From contig NZ_NFUR01000002.1 of assembly GCF_002127225.1 (NCBI RefSeq), forward strand, positions 124,001-188,000: a stretch of DNA of 64,000 bases, written 5' to 3'. Numbering within the stretch: position 1 is the stretch's first letter; each line of letters opens with the position of its first letter. The position numbers and the translations under genes were made by a program. The DNA is from Sphingomonas sp. IBVSS2 (GTDB lineage Bacteria; Pseudomonadota; Alphaproteobacteria; Sphingomonadales; Sphingomonadaceae). This document shows, piece by piece, positions 8,991 to 17,305 of this stretch. Below the pieces are notes generated by a model. The model saw nothing but the letters and a program-made list of their open reading frames with translations. It was not told the DNA's origin and did no database searches.

Positions 8991-9215
8991 ATGCGCGTGC
9001 TGATCGAAGTGGTGCACATCGTGATCGGACTGCTTGCCGCGGCGTTGATCTCCGCGGCGGCGGCCTGGTCCTATCCGCGCGCGACCGGGGACATCTGGCT
9101 GGTCGGCTATGCCTGCATGATCGCCGTGGTGCTGATGGGCGTCGGCCCGGTGCGCCGGGCCTTTGCCGAGGACAAGGCAAAGCTCGCGGGCACGGAGCCG
9201 CGCGCCGATGGTTGA
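8991..9215 (+). CDS. small two-helix membrane protein
   Basis: A 74-residue protein with two predicted membrane helices (about residues 7-27 and 37-54) and a charged C-terminal tail. It lies 16 nt after aceF, and its stop overlaps the thioesterase start, so it is probably cotranscribed with the pyruvate dehydrogenase genes. No family recognised. Confidence 0.7.
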   Translation: MRVLIEVVHIVIGLLAAALISAAAAWSYPRATGDIWLVGYACMIAVVLMGVGPVRRAFAEDKAKLAGTEPRADG

Positions 9216-9615
9216 GGGTGGCGCCACGCCCCCGCAGCAGCAGCCGGCGATCCGCGTGAGCACCATGCCCGCGGATGCCAATGCCTATGGCGACATCTTC
9301 GGCGGCTGGCTGATGGGCCAGATGGACCTGGCCGCCGGCCTGGTCGCCGCGCGCCATTCGCGCGGGCGGGCGGTCACCGTCGCGGTGGAGGGCATGAAGT
9401 TCCACGCGCCCGTTGCGGTGGGCGACGAAGTCTCGGTGTTCGCCGATATCGTCAAGGTGGGGCGCACCTCGATGACGATCGACGTCCAGTCCTGGCGCCG
9501 CGCCCGCCACTCCGAGGAAAGCTGCCTGGTCACCCAGGCGCAGTTCGTGTTCGTCGCGGTGGACGAGCACAAGCGGCCGCGCCCGGTGGACGCGGCCCCG
9601 GCCAACCCTATCTGA
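9208..9615 (+). CDS. acyl-CoA thioesterase, YciA-like hotdog fold
   Basis: A 135-residue single-hotdog thioesterase predicted to hydrolyse acyl-CoA esters in the cytoplasm. Diagnostic motifs are MPADANAYGDIFGGWLMGQMD, with the Asn and Asp of the active site, and the following VEGMKFHAPVAVGDE strand-turn-strand. The ATG at 9208 overlaps the previous stop codon by 8 nt. An upstream in-frame start is less likely because it lies inside the preceding gene. Its place between E2 and E3 of pyruvate dehydrogenase suggests a role in CoA recycling, which is inference. Confidence 0.9.
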   Translation: MVEGGATPPQQQPAIRVSTMPADANAYGDIFGGWLMGQMDLAAGLVAARHSRGRAVTVAVEGMKFHAPVAVGDEVSVFADIVKVGRTSMTIDVQSWRRARHSEESCLVTQAQFVFVAVDEHKRPRPVDAAPANPI

Positions 9616-9646
9616 TACAGAACCAACAAGCGGAAGGACTTCCCCC

Positions 9647-11044
9647 TTGGCTGACACCTATGACGTGATCGTGCTCGGCTCCGGCCCCGGCGGCTATGTG
9701 GCGGCGATCCGCGCCGCGCAGCTGGGCCTCAAGACGGCGATCGTCGAGCGCGAGCTGCTGGGCGGCATCTGCCTCAACTGGGGCTGTATCCCGACCAAGG
9801 CGCTGCTCCGCTCGTCCGAGATTTTCCACTACATGCAGCACGCCAAGGATTACGGCCTGGTCGCCGAGAAGATCAGCGCCGACCTGGAAGCCGTGGTGAA
9901 GCGCTCGCGCGGCGTCGCCAAGCAGCTCAACCAGGGCGTCACGCACCTGATGAAGAAGAACAAGATCGCGGTGCATTTCGGCACCGGCGTGCTGACTGCG
10001 CCGGGCAAGCTGACCGTGACGGCCGAGGATGGCAAGAAGACCGAGATCGAGGCCAAGAACATCATCGTCGCCACCGGCGCCCGCGCCCGCGACTTGCCCT
10101 TCGCTCCGGCCGACGGCAAGCGCATCTGGACCTATCGCACCGCGATGACCCCGCCGGAGATGCCCAGCAAGCTGCTCGTCATCGGCTCGGGCGCGATCGG
10201 CGTCGAGTTCGCCAGCTTCTACAACGACATGGGCGCCAAGGTGACCATCGTCGAGATGCTCGACCGGATCGTGCCGGTGGAGGACAAGGACGTCTCCGCG
10301 CATCTCGAGAAGCAGTTCAAGAAGCAGGGCATGGACATCCGCACCGCGACCGGCGTCGAGAAGATCGACGTGACTGGCACGGGCGTGAAGGCCTCGATCA
10401 AGGGCAAGGACGGCAAGGTCACCGTCGAGGAGTTCAGCCACGTCATCGTCGCTGTCGGCATCGTGCCGAACACCGAGAATATCGGCCTCGAGACGCTGGG
10501 CGTGAAGACCGAGCGCGGCCATATCGTCACCGACGCGGCGTGCAAGACCAACGTGCCCGGCCTCTATGCGATCGGCGACGTCACCGCGCCGCCGTTCCTG
10601 GCGCACAAGGCCAGCCATGAGGGCGTGATCGCCGCCGAGGCGATCGCCGGCAAGCATCCGCACGCGATGGACGTCCGCAACATCCCGGGCTGCACCTATT
10701 GCCACCCGCAGATCGCTTCGGTCGGCCTCACCGAGGCCAAGGCTAAGGAAGCCGGCTATGAAGTGAAGGTCGGCAACTTCCCCTTCATCGGCAACGGCAA
10801 GGCGATCGCGCTGGGCGAGGCCGAGGGCTTCGTGAAGACCGTGTTCGACGCCAAGACCGGCGAGCTGCTCGGCGCGCACATGATCGGCGCGGAAGTGACC
10901 GAGATGATCCAGGGCTATACGATCGGCAAGACGCTGGAGACGACCGAGGCGGAACTGATGGAGACGGTGTTCCCGCACCCGACGATCAGCGAGACGATGC
11001 ACGAAGCCGTGCTCGGCGCCTATGGTCGCGCGCTCCACATCTAG
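9647..11044 (+). CDS. lpdA: dihydrolipoyl dehydrogenase (E3)
   Basis: A 465-residue FAD-dependent disulfide oxidoreductase that reoxidises dihydrolipoamide with NAD+. The FAD-binding GSGPGG is at residues 11-16, the redox disulfide is Cys42-Cys47 (GGICLNWGC), the NAD-binding GSGAIG lies mid-protein, and the C-terminal His-Pro-Glu-type active site appears as FPHPTISE. It begins with TTG, supported by GGAAGGA at 9632-9638. With aceF it forms the pyruvate dehydrogenase cluster, and it may also serve 2-oxoglutarate dehydrogenase. Confidence 0.96.
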   Translation: MADTYDVIVLGSGPGGYVAAIRAAQLGLKTAIVERELLGGICLNWGCIPTKALLRSSEIFHYMQHAKDYGLVAEKISADLEAVVKRSRGVAKQLNQGVTHLMKKNKIAVHFGTGVLTAPGKLTVTAEDGKKTEIEAKNIIVATGARARDLPFAPADGKRIWTYRTAMTPPEMPSKLLVIGSGAIGVEFASFYNDMGAKVTIVEMLDRIVPVEDKDVSAHLEKQFKKQGMDIRTATGVEKIDVTGTGVKASIKGKDGKVTVEEFSHVIVAVGIVPNTENIGLETLGVKTERGHIVTDAACKTNVPGLYAIGDVTAPPFLAHKASHEGVIAAEAIAGKHPHAMDVRNIPGCTYCHPQIASVGLTEAKAKEAGYEVKVGNFPFIGNGKAIALGEAEGFVKTVFDAKTGELLGAHMIGAEVTEMIQGYTIGKTLETTEAELMETVFPHPTISETMHEAVLGAYGRALHI

Positions 11045-11107
11045 GCGGTCTTCACGCTTTGTTGCCGATCTCCTGCCATGTTCGCCAGAACTGGTCGGAG
11101 ATTCGGC

Positions 11108-11521
11108 GTGCGCATGTTCAAGCTGATCCTGTCGCTGCTACCCCTCGTCTTCATCGGGGGGCTGCTGTTCTATTTCACTGGCTTCGAAGGCTGGAACGGC
11201 GGGTCGCTCACCCAGGGGCTGGGGCCGACGGTGCTCGGATTGGGTGCGGTCGGGCTGATCTTCTGCATCCCGCTCGCCTTCCGGCTGCTCAAGCTGACCA
11301 TCACGCCGCGTGGCCCGTCCCAGGCGAAGGGGAGCGAGGCGGAGGAAGAGGAAGCGTCGAGCTTCGACGCCGATGCCGCGCTCGCCCGCTATCTGGCGCG
11401 CAAGGCCGAGGCCGGCGACGCGGTGCCCGAGAGGGTGTCCGAGCGGCCGCCCGAGCGTTCGGTAGCCTTCCCGCACGGCGATGCTCCGCCGCGTCCGGTA
11501 TTCGGCCGCAAGATCGGCTAG
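11108..11521 (+). CDS. two-helix membrane protein with acidic/charged tail
   Basis: About 137 residues. There are two membrane helices in the first 65 residues, and then a Glu-rich, Arg-rich cytoplasmic tail. The GTG at 11108 has GGAG seven bases upstream. Other possible starts are ATG 11114 and ATG 11078, the latter with no ribosome-binding site. The stop abuts the GGAG of the next gene, so the two are probably coupled. Family not recognised. Confidence 0.65.
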   Translation: MRMFKLILSLLPLVFIGGLLFYFTGFEGWNGGSLTQGLGPTVLGLGAVGLIFCIPLAFRLLKLTITPRGPSQAKGSEAEEEEASSFDADAALARYLARKAEAGDAVPERVSERPPERSVAFPHGDAPPRPVFGRKIG

Positions 11522-11531
11522 GAGCCTCGCG

Positions 11532-12947
11532 TTGAGGCGCGTGTCGCCCGCGGCTCGGGCGGCGCTCGCCGCGTCGCTGCTCTGCCTCGCCATGCTCGTG
11601 CTGTTCTGGCCGGGCGTCGCGATGTTCGACACGCTCAACCAATATGCCCAGCTGCGTTCCGGCAGCTATGACGATTGGCACCCGCCGGCGATGGCGCGGT
11701 TCTGGGCGCTGTTCCACGCGGCGGGCTGGCACGGCCAGGCGCCGATGTTCCTGCTCCAGCTGCTGCTCTGCTGGACCGGCCTGGGCCTGTTCGCGGCGGC
11801 GCTGGCCCGGCAGGGCGCGCGAATCGCGGCGGGCGCGGTGCTGCTGCTCGGCATCTGGCCGCCGATCGCCGGCTGGCAGGTGGCGGTGCTGAAGGACGCG
11901 CAGATGGCAGGCGCGCTGCTCGCCGCCACCGGGCTCGCCGCCTGGTGGCGGCTGCGGGACCGGCCATTGCCGCGCTGGGCGATGCTGCTCGTCGGCCTGT
12001 TGCTGCTCTATGCGACGCTCGTCCGCATCAACGCGGTGTTCGCCACGGTGCCGCTCGCCTTCGGGCTGCTGGGAGCGGGGGCGTGGCGGCGCCCGGTGCG
12101 GCGCGGTGCGATGATGCTGGCGGCGATGGTCGCGGTGCTCGCGGCGCTGCCGCTGGTCAATCACGGGCTGCTCGGCGCCGGTGCCAGCGAGGTCGGGCGG
12201 GCGCTGCCGACCTATGATCTGGCCGGCATCGCGCATCATGCCGGCGCCGAGGCGGTGCCGGTGCTGCCGGCGCCGGTGTGGCAGGCGGCCGAGGCGGAGC
12301 GGTGCATCCGGCCGATGCTCTGGGATCCGCTGGGCGATCGCTGTGACTTCGTCGCGGAGGGGCTGGCGATCACGGCGCCGGGCGGCAAGCTCACCAAAGC
12401 CTGGCTGGTGACGATCGCGCGCCATCCGGTCGCCTATGCCGAGCATCGGCTGGCGCATTGGAATGCGACGATGCGCTGGCTGGTCCCCTGGCGCTATCCG
12501 CTGGCGGAGCCGCAATCGGATTCGGAGCCCAACCTGCTGGGGATCGGCTCGCCGTCGCCGCGGATCGCGCCGTTCCAGCAGCTTGCGGGGATGCTCGCCG
12601 AGAGTCCGTTCGGCGCGCCGATATTGTGGCTGACCGTGGCGCTGGCGGTGCTGGCGCTGGCCTGGCGGCGTGACGACCCGCGCAGCCGGCTCGCGGTCAC
12701 GCTCGCGCTGTCCGCGGTGCTGACCGAGCTGGCGTTCCTCGTGATCAGCGTCGCCGCCGACTATCGCTATCATCTGTGGGCGATGCTTGCGACCGGGCTG
12801 GCCGTTGCGCTGGTGGCGGGCACGCCCTTGCCGCGGCGCGGCCGGGGAGTCGCGCTCGCGGCGTTGCTGCTGATCGGAGCGACGACCCTGGTGGCGCGGA
12901 TCGCGCTGCCACCCGTCGGAGAAACTTACACCGATGCGGCCGGATAA
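11532..12947 (+). CDS. multi-spanning membrane protein (glycosyltransferase-like, hypothetical)
   Basis: About 471 residues with ten or more hydrophobic segments. A motif WPGVAMFDTLNQYAQ follows the first helix, and DWHPPAMARFWALF comes next. This resembles the acidic first loop of membrane-embedded GT-C-type proteins, but no named family is certain. I chose TTG 11532 because GGAG (11521-11524) precedes it by seven bases. The open frame extends to 11481 within the previous gene. Role unknown; lipid-linked sugar transfer is one possibility. Confidence 0.72.
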   Translation: MRRVSPAARAALAASLLCLAMLVLFWPGVAMFDTLNQYAQLRSGSYDDWHPPAMARFWALFHAAGWHGQAPMFLLQLLLCWTGLGLFAAALARQGARIAAGAVLLLGIWPPIAGWQVAVLKDAQMAGALLAATGLAAWWRLRDRPLPRWAMLLVGLLLLYATLVRINAVFATVPLAFGLLGAGAWRRPVRRGAMMLAAMVAVLAALPLVNHGLLGAGASEVGRALPTYDLAGIAHHAGAEAVPVLPAPVWQAAEAERCIRPMLWDPLGDRCDFVAEGLAITAPGGKLTKAWLVTIARHPVAYAEHRLAHWNATMRWLVPWRYPLAEPQSDSEPNLLGIGSPSPRIAPFQQLAGMLAESPFGAPILWLTVALAVLALAWRRDDPRSRLAVTLALSAVLTELAFLVISVAADYRYHLWAMLATGLAVALVAGTPLPRRGRGVALAALLLIGATTLVARIALPPVGETYTDAAG

Positions 12948-13020
12948 ATCCGCCGCTACGGGAAACCCCGGATAGGGCGAACCGTTACGCATGGGTAACA
13001 TGACGTTAACGGAGAGACGG

Positions 13021-13365
13021 GTGGCCCAACGCGACGACCATGAGGAGATCCGGCGCAAGTTTCACGAAGTGGTGAACATGACGCCGGAAGAGATCGAGGA
13101 CTGGCTGGAGACGGCGGAGAGCCGCAAGGTCGGCTTCAAGCGGGATGGCGGGGAGAGCGTGGGCCATGCCTCCGGCCGCAGGATCGTCGGCATCCTGCGG
13201 ACGCCGGAGGAGGATCTCGACGGCGGCGACTATGCGCATATGCGCAAGGTGGTGGGCTTCGTCGCCCGCCACCGCGCGCAGGGGCCGCACGAGGAGTATC
13301 GGATTCCCACCTCGCGCTGGCGCTATTCGCTGATGAACTGGGGGCATGATCCGCTGAGGGAGTAG
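13021..13365 (+). CDS. DUF3140 protein
   Basis: About 114 residues matching the DUF3140 family: a HEEIRRKFHEVVNMTP start, then LETAESRKVGFK, GHASGRRIV and DYAHMRKVVGFVARH. These are small soluble proteins of unknown, possibly DNA-related, function. The GTG at 13021 has GGAG six bases upstream and begins at the conserved region. In-frame ATGs at 12991 and 13000 are alternatives. Confidence 0.82.
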   Translation: MAQRDDHEEIRRKFHEVVNMTPEEIEDWLETAESRKVGFKRDGGESVGHASGRRIVGILRTPEEDLDGGDYAHMRKVVGFVARHRAQGPHEEYRIPTSRWRYSLMNWGHDPLRE

Positions 13366-13472
13366 ATCCGGCGCCCGGCCAAGCCGGTCCCGCGAGAACT
13401 GGACAAGGGTCGGGGTACCGTTGGTCATGTTTTCGGCATGGATCCGTAACGTTCCCCAGCTAGGGCGGTGAC

Positions 13473-14717
13473 ATGACCCTTGCCTCGATCCGCATCCTCC
13501 TCGCCGCCGCGCTCGCTCCGGCGCTTCTCGTTCCGACGGCGCCGGCCGCGGCGCGCCATGCCGTTGCCGCGGAGCCGGTCGTCGCGATCGAGGCATGGCT
13601 GGCCAGGCCTGAAGCCGAACGGCGGCTCGACGACCCGGCGCTCGCCCGCCCGCTGCGCCGCGCGGAGGCGGATCGCGCGCTGGCGCTGCTGGGCGCGGCG
13701 CATATGCGCGCGGTGGCGGCGCGTTCGGCGGAAGCGATCGCCGCCAGGCGGATCACCATCGGCGACAAGACCTTGAAATGGGAAAGCAAGCTCTTCGGGA
13801 ACGCGGCGCCCGGCAAGCGCAGCCTGTGGATCTCGATGCATGGCGGCGGCAATGCCCCGCCGGCGGTGAACGACGAGCAGTGGCGGAACCAGATCCGCCT
13901 CTACGCGCCGGCCGAGGGCATCTACCTTGCCCCGCGCGCGCCGACCGATACGTGGAACCTGTGGCACGAGGGACATATCGACCCGCTGTTCCAGCAGCTG
14001 ATCGACGCGCAGGTGGCGGTGAACGGCGTGGATCCGAACCGCGTCTATCTGATGGGCTATTCGGCGGGTGGGGATGGCGTGTGGCAGCTGGCGCCGCGCA
14101 TGGCCGATCGCTTCGCCGCGGCGGCGATGATGGCGGGCCATCCGAACGAATCCTCGGTGTTCGGCCTGCGCAACCTGCCCTTCGCCATTTTCATGGGGGG
14201 TGCCGATGCCGCCTATGACCGCAACCGGATCGCCGCGGACAAGACTGCCGAGCTCGACCGGCTGCATGCGGGCGATCCGGCGGGCTATGTCCATATGTCG
14301 CGCATCTATCCGGGCCTGCCGCACTGGATGGACCGCAAGGATGCCGAGGCGCTGCCCTGGATGGCGGGCTTCACGCGGGATCCCTGGCCGAAGCGCGTCG
14401 TCTGGCTGCAGGATGACGTGACGCACGATCGCTACTATTGGCTCCACATTCCCGATGCGGCGGCGGCCAAGGCCGGCGACACAATCCTCGCCTCGGTCGA
14501 GGGGCAGACGATCAGGCTGACCGGCGCCGTTCCGTCGGGCATGACGCTGCGACTCTCCGATCGACTGCTCGACCTCGACAGGCCGGTGCGGGTGATCGTG
14601 AACGGCGGGACGGCCTATTCGGGCAAGATCGCCCGGACGGGGCTGGCGATCGAGCAGTCCTTGCGGGAACGGGCCGACCTGCCCGCCGCTGCCACGGCGG
14701 TGCTGAAGCTGCGCTGA
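13473..14717 (+). CDS. secreted alpha/beta-hydrolase (esterase-like)
   Basis: A 414-residue exported hydrolase. The signal peptide spans about residues 1-27. A helical N-terminal region is followed by an alpha/beta-hydrolase core with a HGGGN oxyanion-type motif and the nucleophile elbow GYSAGGDG. A late His lies in GLPHWMD, and the C-terminal 100 residues form a beta-rich add-on. It resembles the poly(3-hydroxybutyrate) depolymerase/feruloyl-esterase-like superfamily, but the substrate cannot be told. Confidence 0.82.
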   Translation: MTLASIRILLAAALAPALLVPTAPAAARHAVAAEPVVAIEAWLARPEAERRLDDPALARPLRRAEADRALALLGAAHMRAVAARSAEAIAARRITIGDKTLKWESKLFGNAAPGKRSLWISMHGGGNAPPAVNDEQWRNQIRLYAPAEGIYLAPRAPTDTWNLWHEGHIDPLFQQLIDAQVAVNGVDPNRVYLMGYSAGGDGVWQLAPRMADRFAAAAMMAGHPNESSVFGLRNLPFAIFMGGADAAYDRNRIAADKTAELDRLHAGDPAGYVHMSRIYPGLPHWMDRKDAEALPWMAGFTRDPWPKRVVWLQDDVTHDRYYWLHIPDAAAAKAGDTILASVEGQTIRLTGAVPSGMTLRLSDRLLDLDRPVRVIVNGGTAYSGKIARTGLAIEQSLRERADLPAAATAVLKLR

Positions 14718-14762
14718 GCCGGGGTTCGCTGCCCGGATGCCGTCCTCGTTACGGAGGCGGGC

Positions 14763-15218
14763 TCAGGCGCGGACGGCATATTCCCCGGAGAGCTTGCCCC
14801 AGTCGTTCCAATCGGGATCGCCCGGATAGCTGTGCACCGCGCCGGTCTCGACCCAGGGGAGCTTCTCGCCGGCCCAGGTCTCCAGGAACGGCGGCCGGTC
14901 GTCGGGCGCGTCGAGCATCGTCGTGCGGACGTTGACGAACCAGTCGATTCCTTCGGCGCGCGTGAAAACCCAGCTCTTGCAGCGATCGCAGTGATAGTGG
15001 TGGGCGACCGGGCCGTGCAGGCCGCCGATCACCGGCTCTCCCCGGAGCAGCGCGAAGCCGGCGGCGGGCATGGTCAGCGTCAGCGAAAAGGCGCTGCCGG
15101 TCATCTTCTGGCAGCCCGCGCAGTGGCAGGCGCTGGTGAGCATCGGGGCGCCGGTCAGGCGGAAGCGCAGTTCGCCGCAGCGGCAGCCGCCTTCCTGTGC
15201 CTGGGTCCAGTCGGTCAT
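14763..15218 (-). CDS. GFA-family (glutathione-dependent formaldehyde-activating enzyme-like) protein
   Basis: A 151-residue zinc protein with the GFA cysteine pattern: GGCRCG, CHCAGCQ and CDRCKS. The founding member was proposed to speed S-hydroxymethylglutathione formation, but most homologues are uncharacterised. The ATG at 15218 has GGGAGAT just upstream on the minus strand. The frame is open further up but without conserved sequence. Confidence 0.88.
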   Translation of the reverse strand: MTDWTQAQEGGCRCGELRFRLTGAPMLTSACHCAGCQKMTGSAFSLTLTMPAAGFALLRGEPVIGGLHGPVAHHYHCDRCKSWVFTRAEGIDWFVNVRTTMLDAPDDRPPFLETWAGEKLPWVETGAVHSYPGDPDWNDWGKLSGEYAVRA

Positions 15219-15313
15219 TCGGTATCTCCCTCGGTTCGCCGCGTCGCGCCGCGATAGCCGGAACGGCGTCCGCATGCTCGCGTTCCCTTTCCTGAAACAG
15301 GAGGAATGCCTGG

Positions 15314-15877
15314 ATGAACAGATACTTCTTCGCGCTCGGCCTGGGGCCGGCCTTCGCGTTGGGCGCCTGTGGCGGCAGCGAGCCGATCACCACGGTCGAC
15401 AATATCGTCGCCCCGGACAATGGCGCCGATGCCAATGCGGCGGCCGGCGCGGTGGCGATGAGCGGCCAGGGATTCGCCGACGCGGTCGGCGCGAGCGACG
15501 CCTATGGGATGGAAGCGGGCAAGCTCGCCCGGCAAAAGGCGACCGTGCCTGCGCTCAGGGATTTCGGCGGAGCGATGGCGCGAGTGTCCGCCGAATCGGC
15601 TGCCGGGTTGAAGGCCGCGGGCGCCAGGGCGCGGCCGGCGATCGTTCCCGATCCCAGGCCGAGTGCCGAGCAGTCCGCGAATCTGGAGACGCTGCGCCAG
15701 GCGACGGGCACGGACTTCGACGCCGCCTACAAGGCGCAACAGACCGCCGCGCAGGAGAAGGCGCTGGCGGCGGTGCAGGACTATGCCGCGAACGGCACGG
15801 TGCCGGCGCTCAAGGCCTTTGCGGCGAAGAGCGTGCCGGAAGTGCGGGCGCAGCTGGACAAGGTGAAGAGGCTATAG
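15314..15877 (+). CDS. DUF4142 lipoprotein
   Basis: A 187-residue lipoprotein with lipobox LGAC (lipidated Cys19). An Ala-rich helical bundle follows, typical of the DUF4142 (ferritin-like, predicted outer membrane) family. It has the usual FADAVGASDAYGMEAGKLA start and TDFDAAYKAQQ segment. The Met-His sets of some members are absent. Function unknown. Confidence 0.82.
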   Translation: MNRYFFALGLGPAFALGACGGSEPITTVDNIVAPDNGADANAAAGAVAMSGQGFADAVGASDAYGMEAGKLARQKATVPALRDFGGAMARVSAESAAGLKAAGARARPAIVPDPRPSAEQSANLETLRQATGTDFDAAYKAQQTAAQEKALAAVQDYAANGTVPALKAFAAKSVPEVRAQLDKVKRL

Positions 15878-15928
15878 GGGGGCTACCCCGCTCCACCGGC
15901 GCGCGCGAAAAGGGAAGTGCAAAAAGGA

Positions 15929-15959
15929 AAGGGCGCGCTCCGCCGGGGAGCGCGCCCTT
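15929..15959. terminator. bidirectional 13-bp stem terminator
   Basis: AAGGGCGCGCTCC (15929-15941) pairs with GGAGCGCGCCCTT (15947-15959). An A-rich stretch precedes it and a T-containing stretch follows, so it can end both the DUF4142 gene (plus) and the bactofilin gene (minus). Confidence 0.75.
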
Positions 15960-15982
15960 CCTGTTCCGTGAGAAATCGAAGC

Positions 15983-16468
15983 CTATTCGTTCGCCGCCGC
16001 CGCGAAGGGGGAAGGCGCAGCCTCGACCGGGCGCGGGCCCGCCGGGGCCGCTGCCACCGGGACGGTGCTCATATGCTTCAGGCGCCCGTCGATATGGCCG
16101 CCATTCTCGATGGTGATGTTCTCATATTCGACATCGCCGGTGATCTTGGCCGAGCGCTCGATGGTGAGCTGGCGCACGCGCACCGTGCCTTCGATCGCGC
16201 CGGCGAGGCGCGCGGTCTCGGCGGTGACGTTGCCGAAGACCTGGCTGTCGGCGCCCTGTGCCAGGCTGCCGCAATTGACGTCGCCTTCGATGCGGCCGTC
16301 GATGTGCAGGTCCGCGCTCGCCGAGACATTGCCCGTCACGGTCACGTCCGGACCGATCACCGAGAACATGCCGCGCTTGCCCCCATTGCCGCCGCTCTGC
16401 TGCGGAGGTGCCGGCGGCATCGCCGGACGTTCGTCGCGATCGCGACCACGATTATTGCCGTTGAACAT
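15983..16468 (-). CDS. bactofilin
   Basis: A 161-residue polymer-forming cytoskeletal protein. The central 100 residues form the right-handed beta-helix with regular hydrophobic/Gly repeats (SVIGPDVTVTGNVSASADLH, IDGRIEGDV). It is flanked by a disordered Asn/Arg/Pro-rich N-terminus and an Ala/Pro tail. Bactofilins form membrane-associated filaments that position cell-wall enzymes. GGGGAG upstream supports the ATG. The 5' end overlaps the upstream membrane protein gene by 17 nt, hinting at a functional pair. Confidence 0.92.
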   Translation of the reverse strand: MFNGNNRGRDRDERPAMPPAPPQQSGGNGGKRGMFSVIGPDVTVTGNVSASADLHIDGRIEGDVNCGSLAQGADSQVFGNVTAETARLAGAIEGTVRVRQLTIERSAKITGDVEYENITIENGGHIDGRLKHMSTVPVAAAPAGPRPVEAAPSPFAAAANE

Positions 16469-17039
16469 TCACGCTACTCCCCAATTCGGAACCCGAATCC
16501 CTGGCGATTTCCCTAGCATAATGCAGGGAGCCAGGCATCGGCGAAAAGCGGGGCCAGAAGCGGGGCACGCGTTCCAGAGAGGGATTGTCGTTCGCGGCGG
16601 GGCAGCGGGCGCGGCAACGCCATGCGGCGGCGAGCATCGCCCCGCCGGCGACCGCCGCGGCGAGGGGGCCGGCGCCGAGCGCGCCGAGCATGCCGGCGAG
16701 CGTCAGCGCCCCGGCGAATCGCTCGGCCGGCGGCAACAGGGCGGCGAGCGCGGCGGGCACGAGCAGGGCGGGGGCGCCGATATGCGGAAAGACGATCAGC
16801 GGCGCCAATGCGGCGGGAAGTGCCGCCCGGGCGAGCGGGCCGGGGGGCAGGGCGCTCAACCGGGCGAGATGCCAGGCGAGGAAGCCCGCCCCGCCGGCGA
16901 TCGCGAGCCCGAACAACTCCCAGGACAGCAGGCGGGCAGGGGCGGCGATCGCGGGGCCGACGCCGCCCAACAGCAGAGTCGCGGCCAGCGCCGCCAGCGC
17001 GGCGGCAAGGGGCTTGAAGCGGGGTGCGTGACGAACCAT
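16452..17039 (-). CDS. hydrophobic membrane protein upstream of bactofilin
   Basis: A 195-residue Ala/Leu-rich protein with about five predicted membrane segments. A soluble tail (CRARCPAANDNP onward) ends inside the bactofilin start region. No family recognised. Same strand and overlap with bactofilin suggest an operon. Coding potential rests on hydrophobic periodicity in a high-GC frame, so confidence is moderate. Confidence 0.55.
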   Translation of the reverse strand: MVRHAPRFKPLAAALAALAATLLLGGVGPAIAAPARLLSWELFGLAIAGGAGFLAWHLARLSALPPGPLARAALPAALAPLIVFPHIGAPALLVPAALAALLPPAERFAGALTLAGMLGALGAGPLAAAVAGGAMLAAAWRCRARCPAANDNPSLERVPRFWPRFSPMPGSLHYAREIARDSGSELGSSVNVQRQ

Positions 17040-17094
17040 CCGCCGGCTCTAACCCGGGGGAGGTTGACGCTCTCTTATCCCCCGGCCGACTCAG

Positions 17095-17123
17095 TTGACC
17101 CGCTCGCCGCCCGTCGCTATAGG
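17095..17123 (+). promoter_or_regulatory. candidate sigma-70-type promoter of the str operon
   Basis: TTGACC (17095-17100), a 17-nt spacer and TATAGG (17118-17123) lie about 180 nt upstream of rpsL. The match is good, and transcription would start near 17130, giving a long leader with a hairpin and a small ORF. Inferred by eye, not mapped. Confidence 0.65.
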
Positions 17124-17200
17124 CGCCCCCGTTCCGCGAGGGGCCGGTATTCCGGCGCATATCCCGCGTGGGACAAGAGCTGAACGTTGCTGGAGACGCA

Positions 17201-17287
17201 ATGGCCCGGGGGGTCAAGGACACCCGGGGCCTTTTCGTATTTCTCGTACCAGGGTTCCAGCAAAGTAACCGCCGGCCATGCCGGTAA
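17201..17287 (+). CDS. putative 28-residue leader peptide upstream of rpsL
   Basis: An ATG at 17201 with GGAG five bases upstream (17192-17195) opens a 28-codon frame, beginning MARGVKDTRGLF and ending in TAA 18 nt before rpsL. The frame runs straight through the terminator-like hairpin of the leader. No known homologue. It could be a regulatory upstream ORF whose translation melts the hairpin, or chance. Confidence 0.35.
   Translation: MARGVKDTRGLFVFLVPGFQQSNRRPCR
17203..17235 (+). terminator. attenuator-like hairpin in the rpsL leader
   Basis: GGCCCGGGGGGT (17203-17214) pairs, with mismatches, with ACACCCGGGGCC (17220-17231) and is followed at once by TTTT and a T-rich stretch. It looks like an intrinsic terminator placed between the candidate str promoter and rpsL, so it may attenuate the operon. 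Confidence 0.6.
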
Positions 17288-17305
17288 CATAAGGTGAAGG
17301 GCTTC

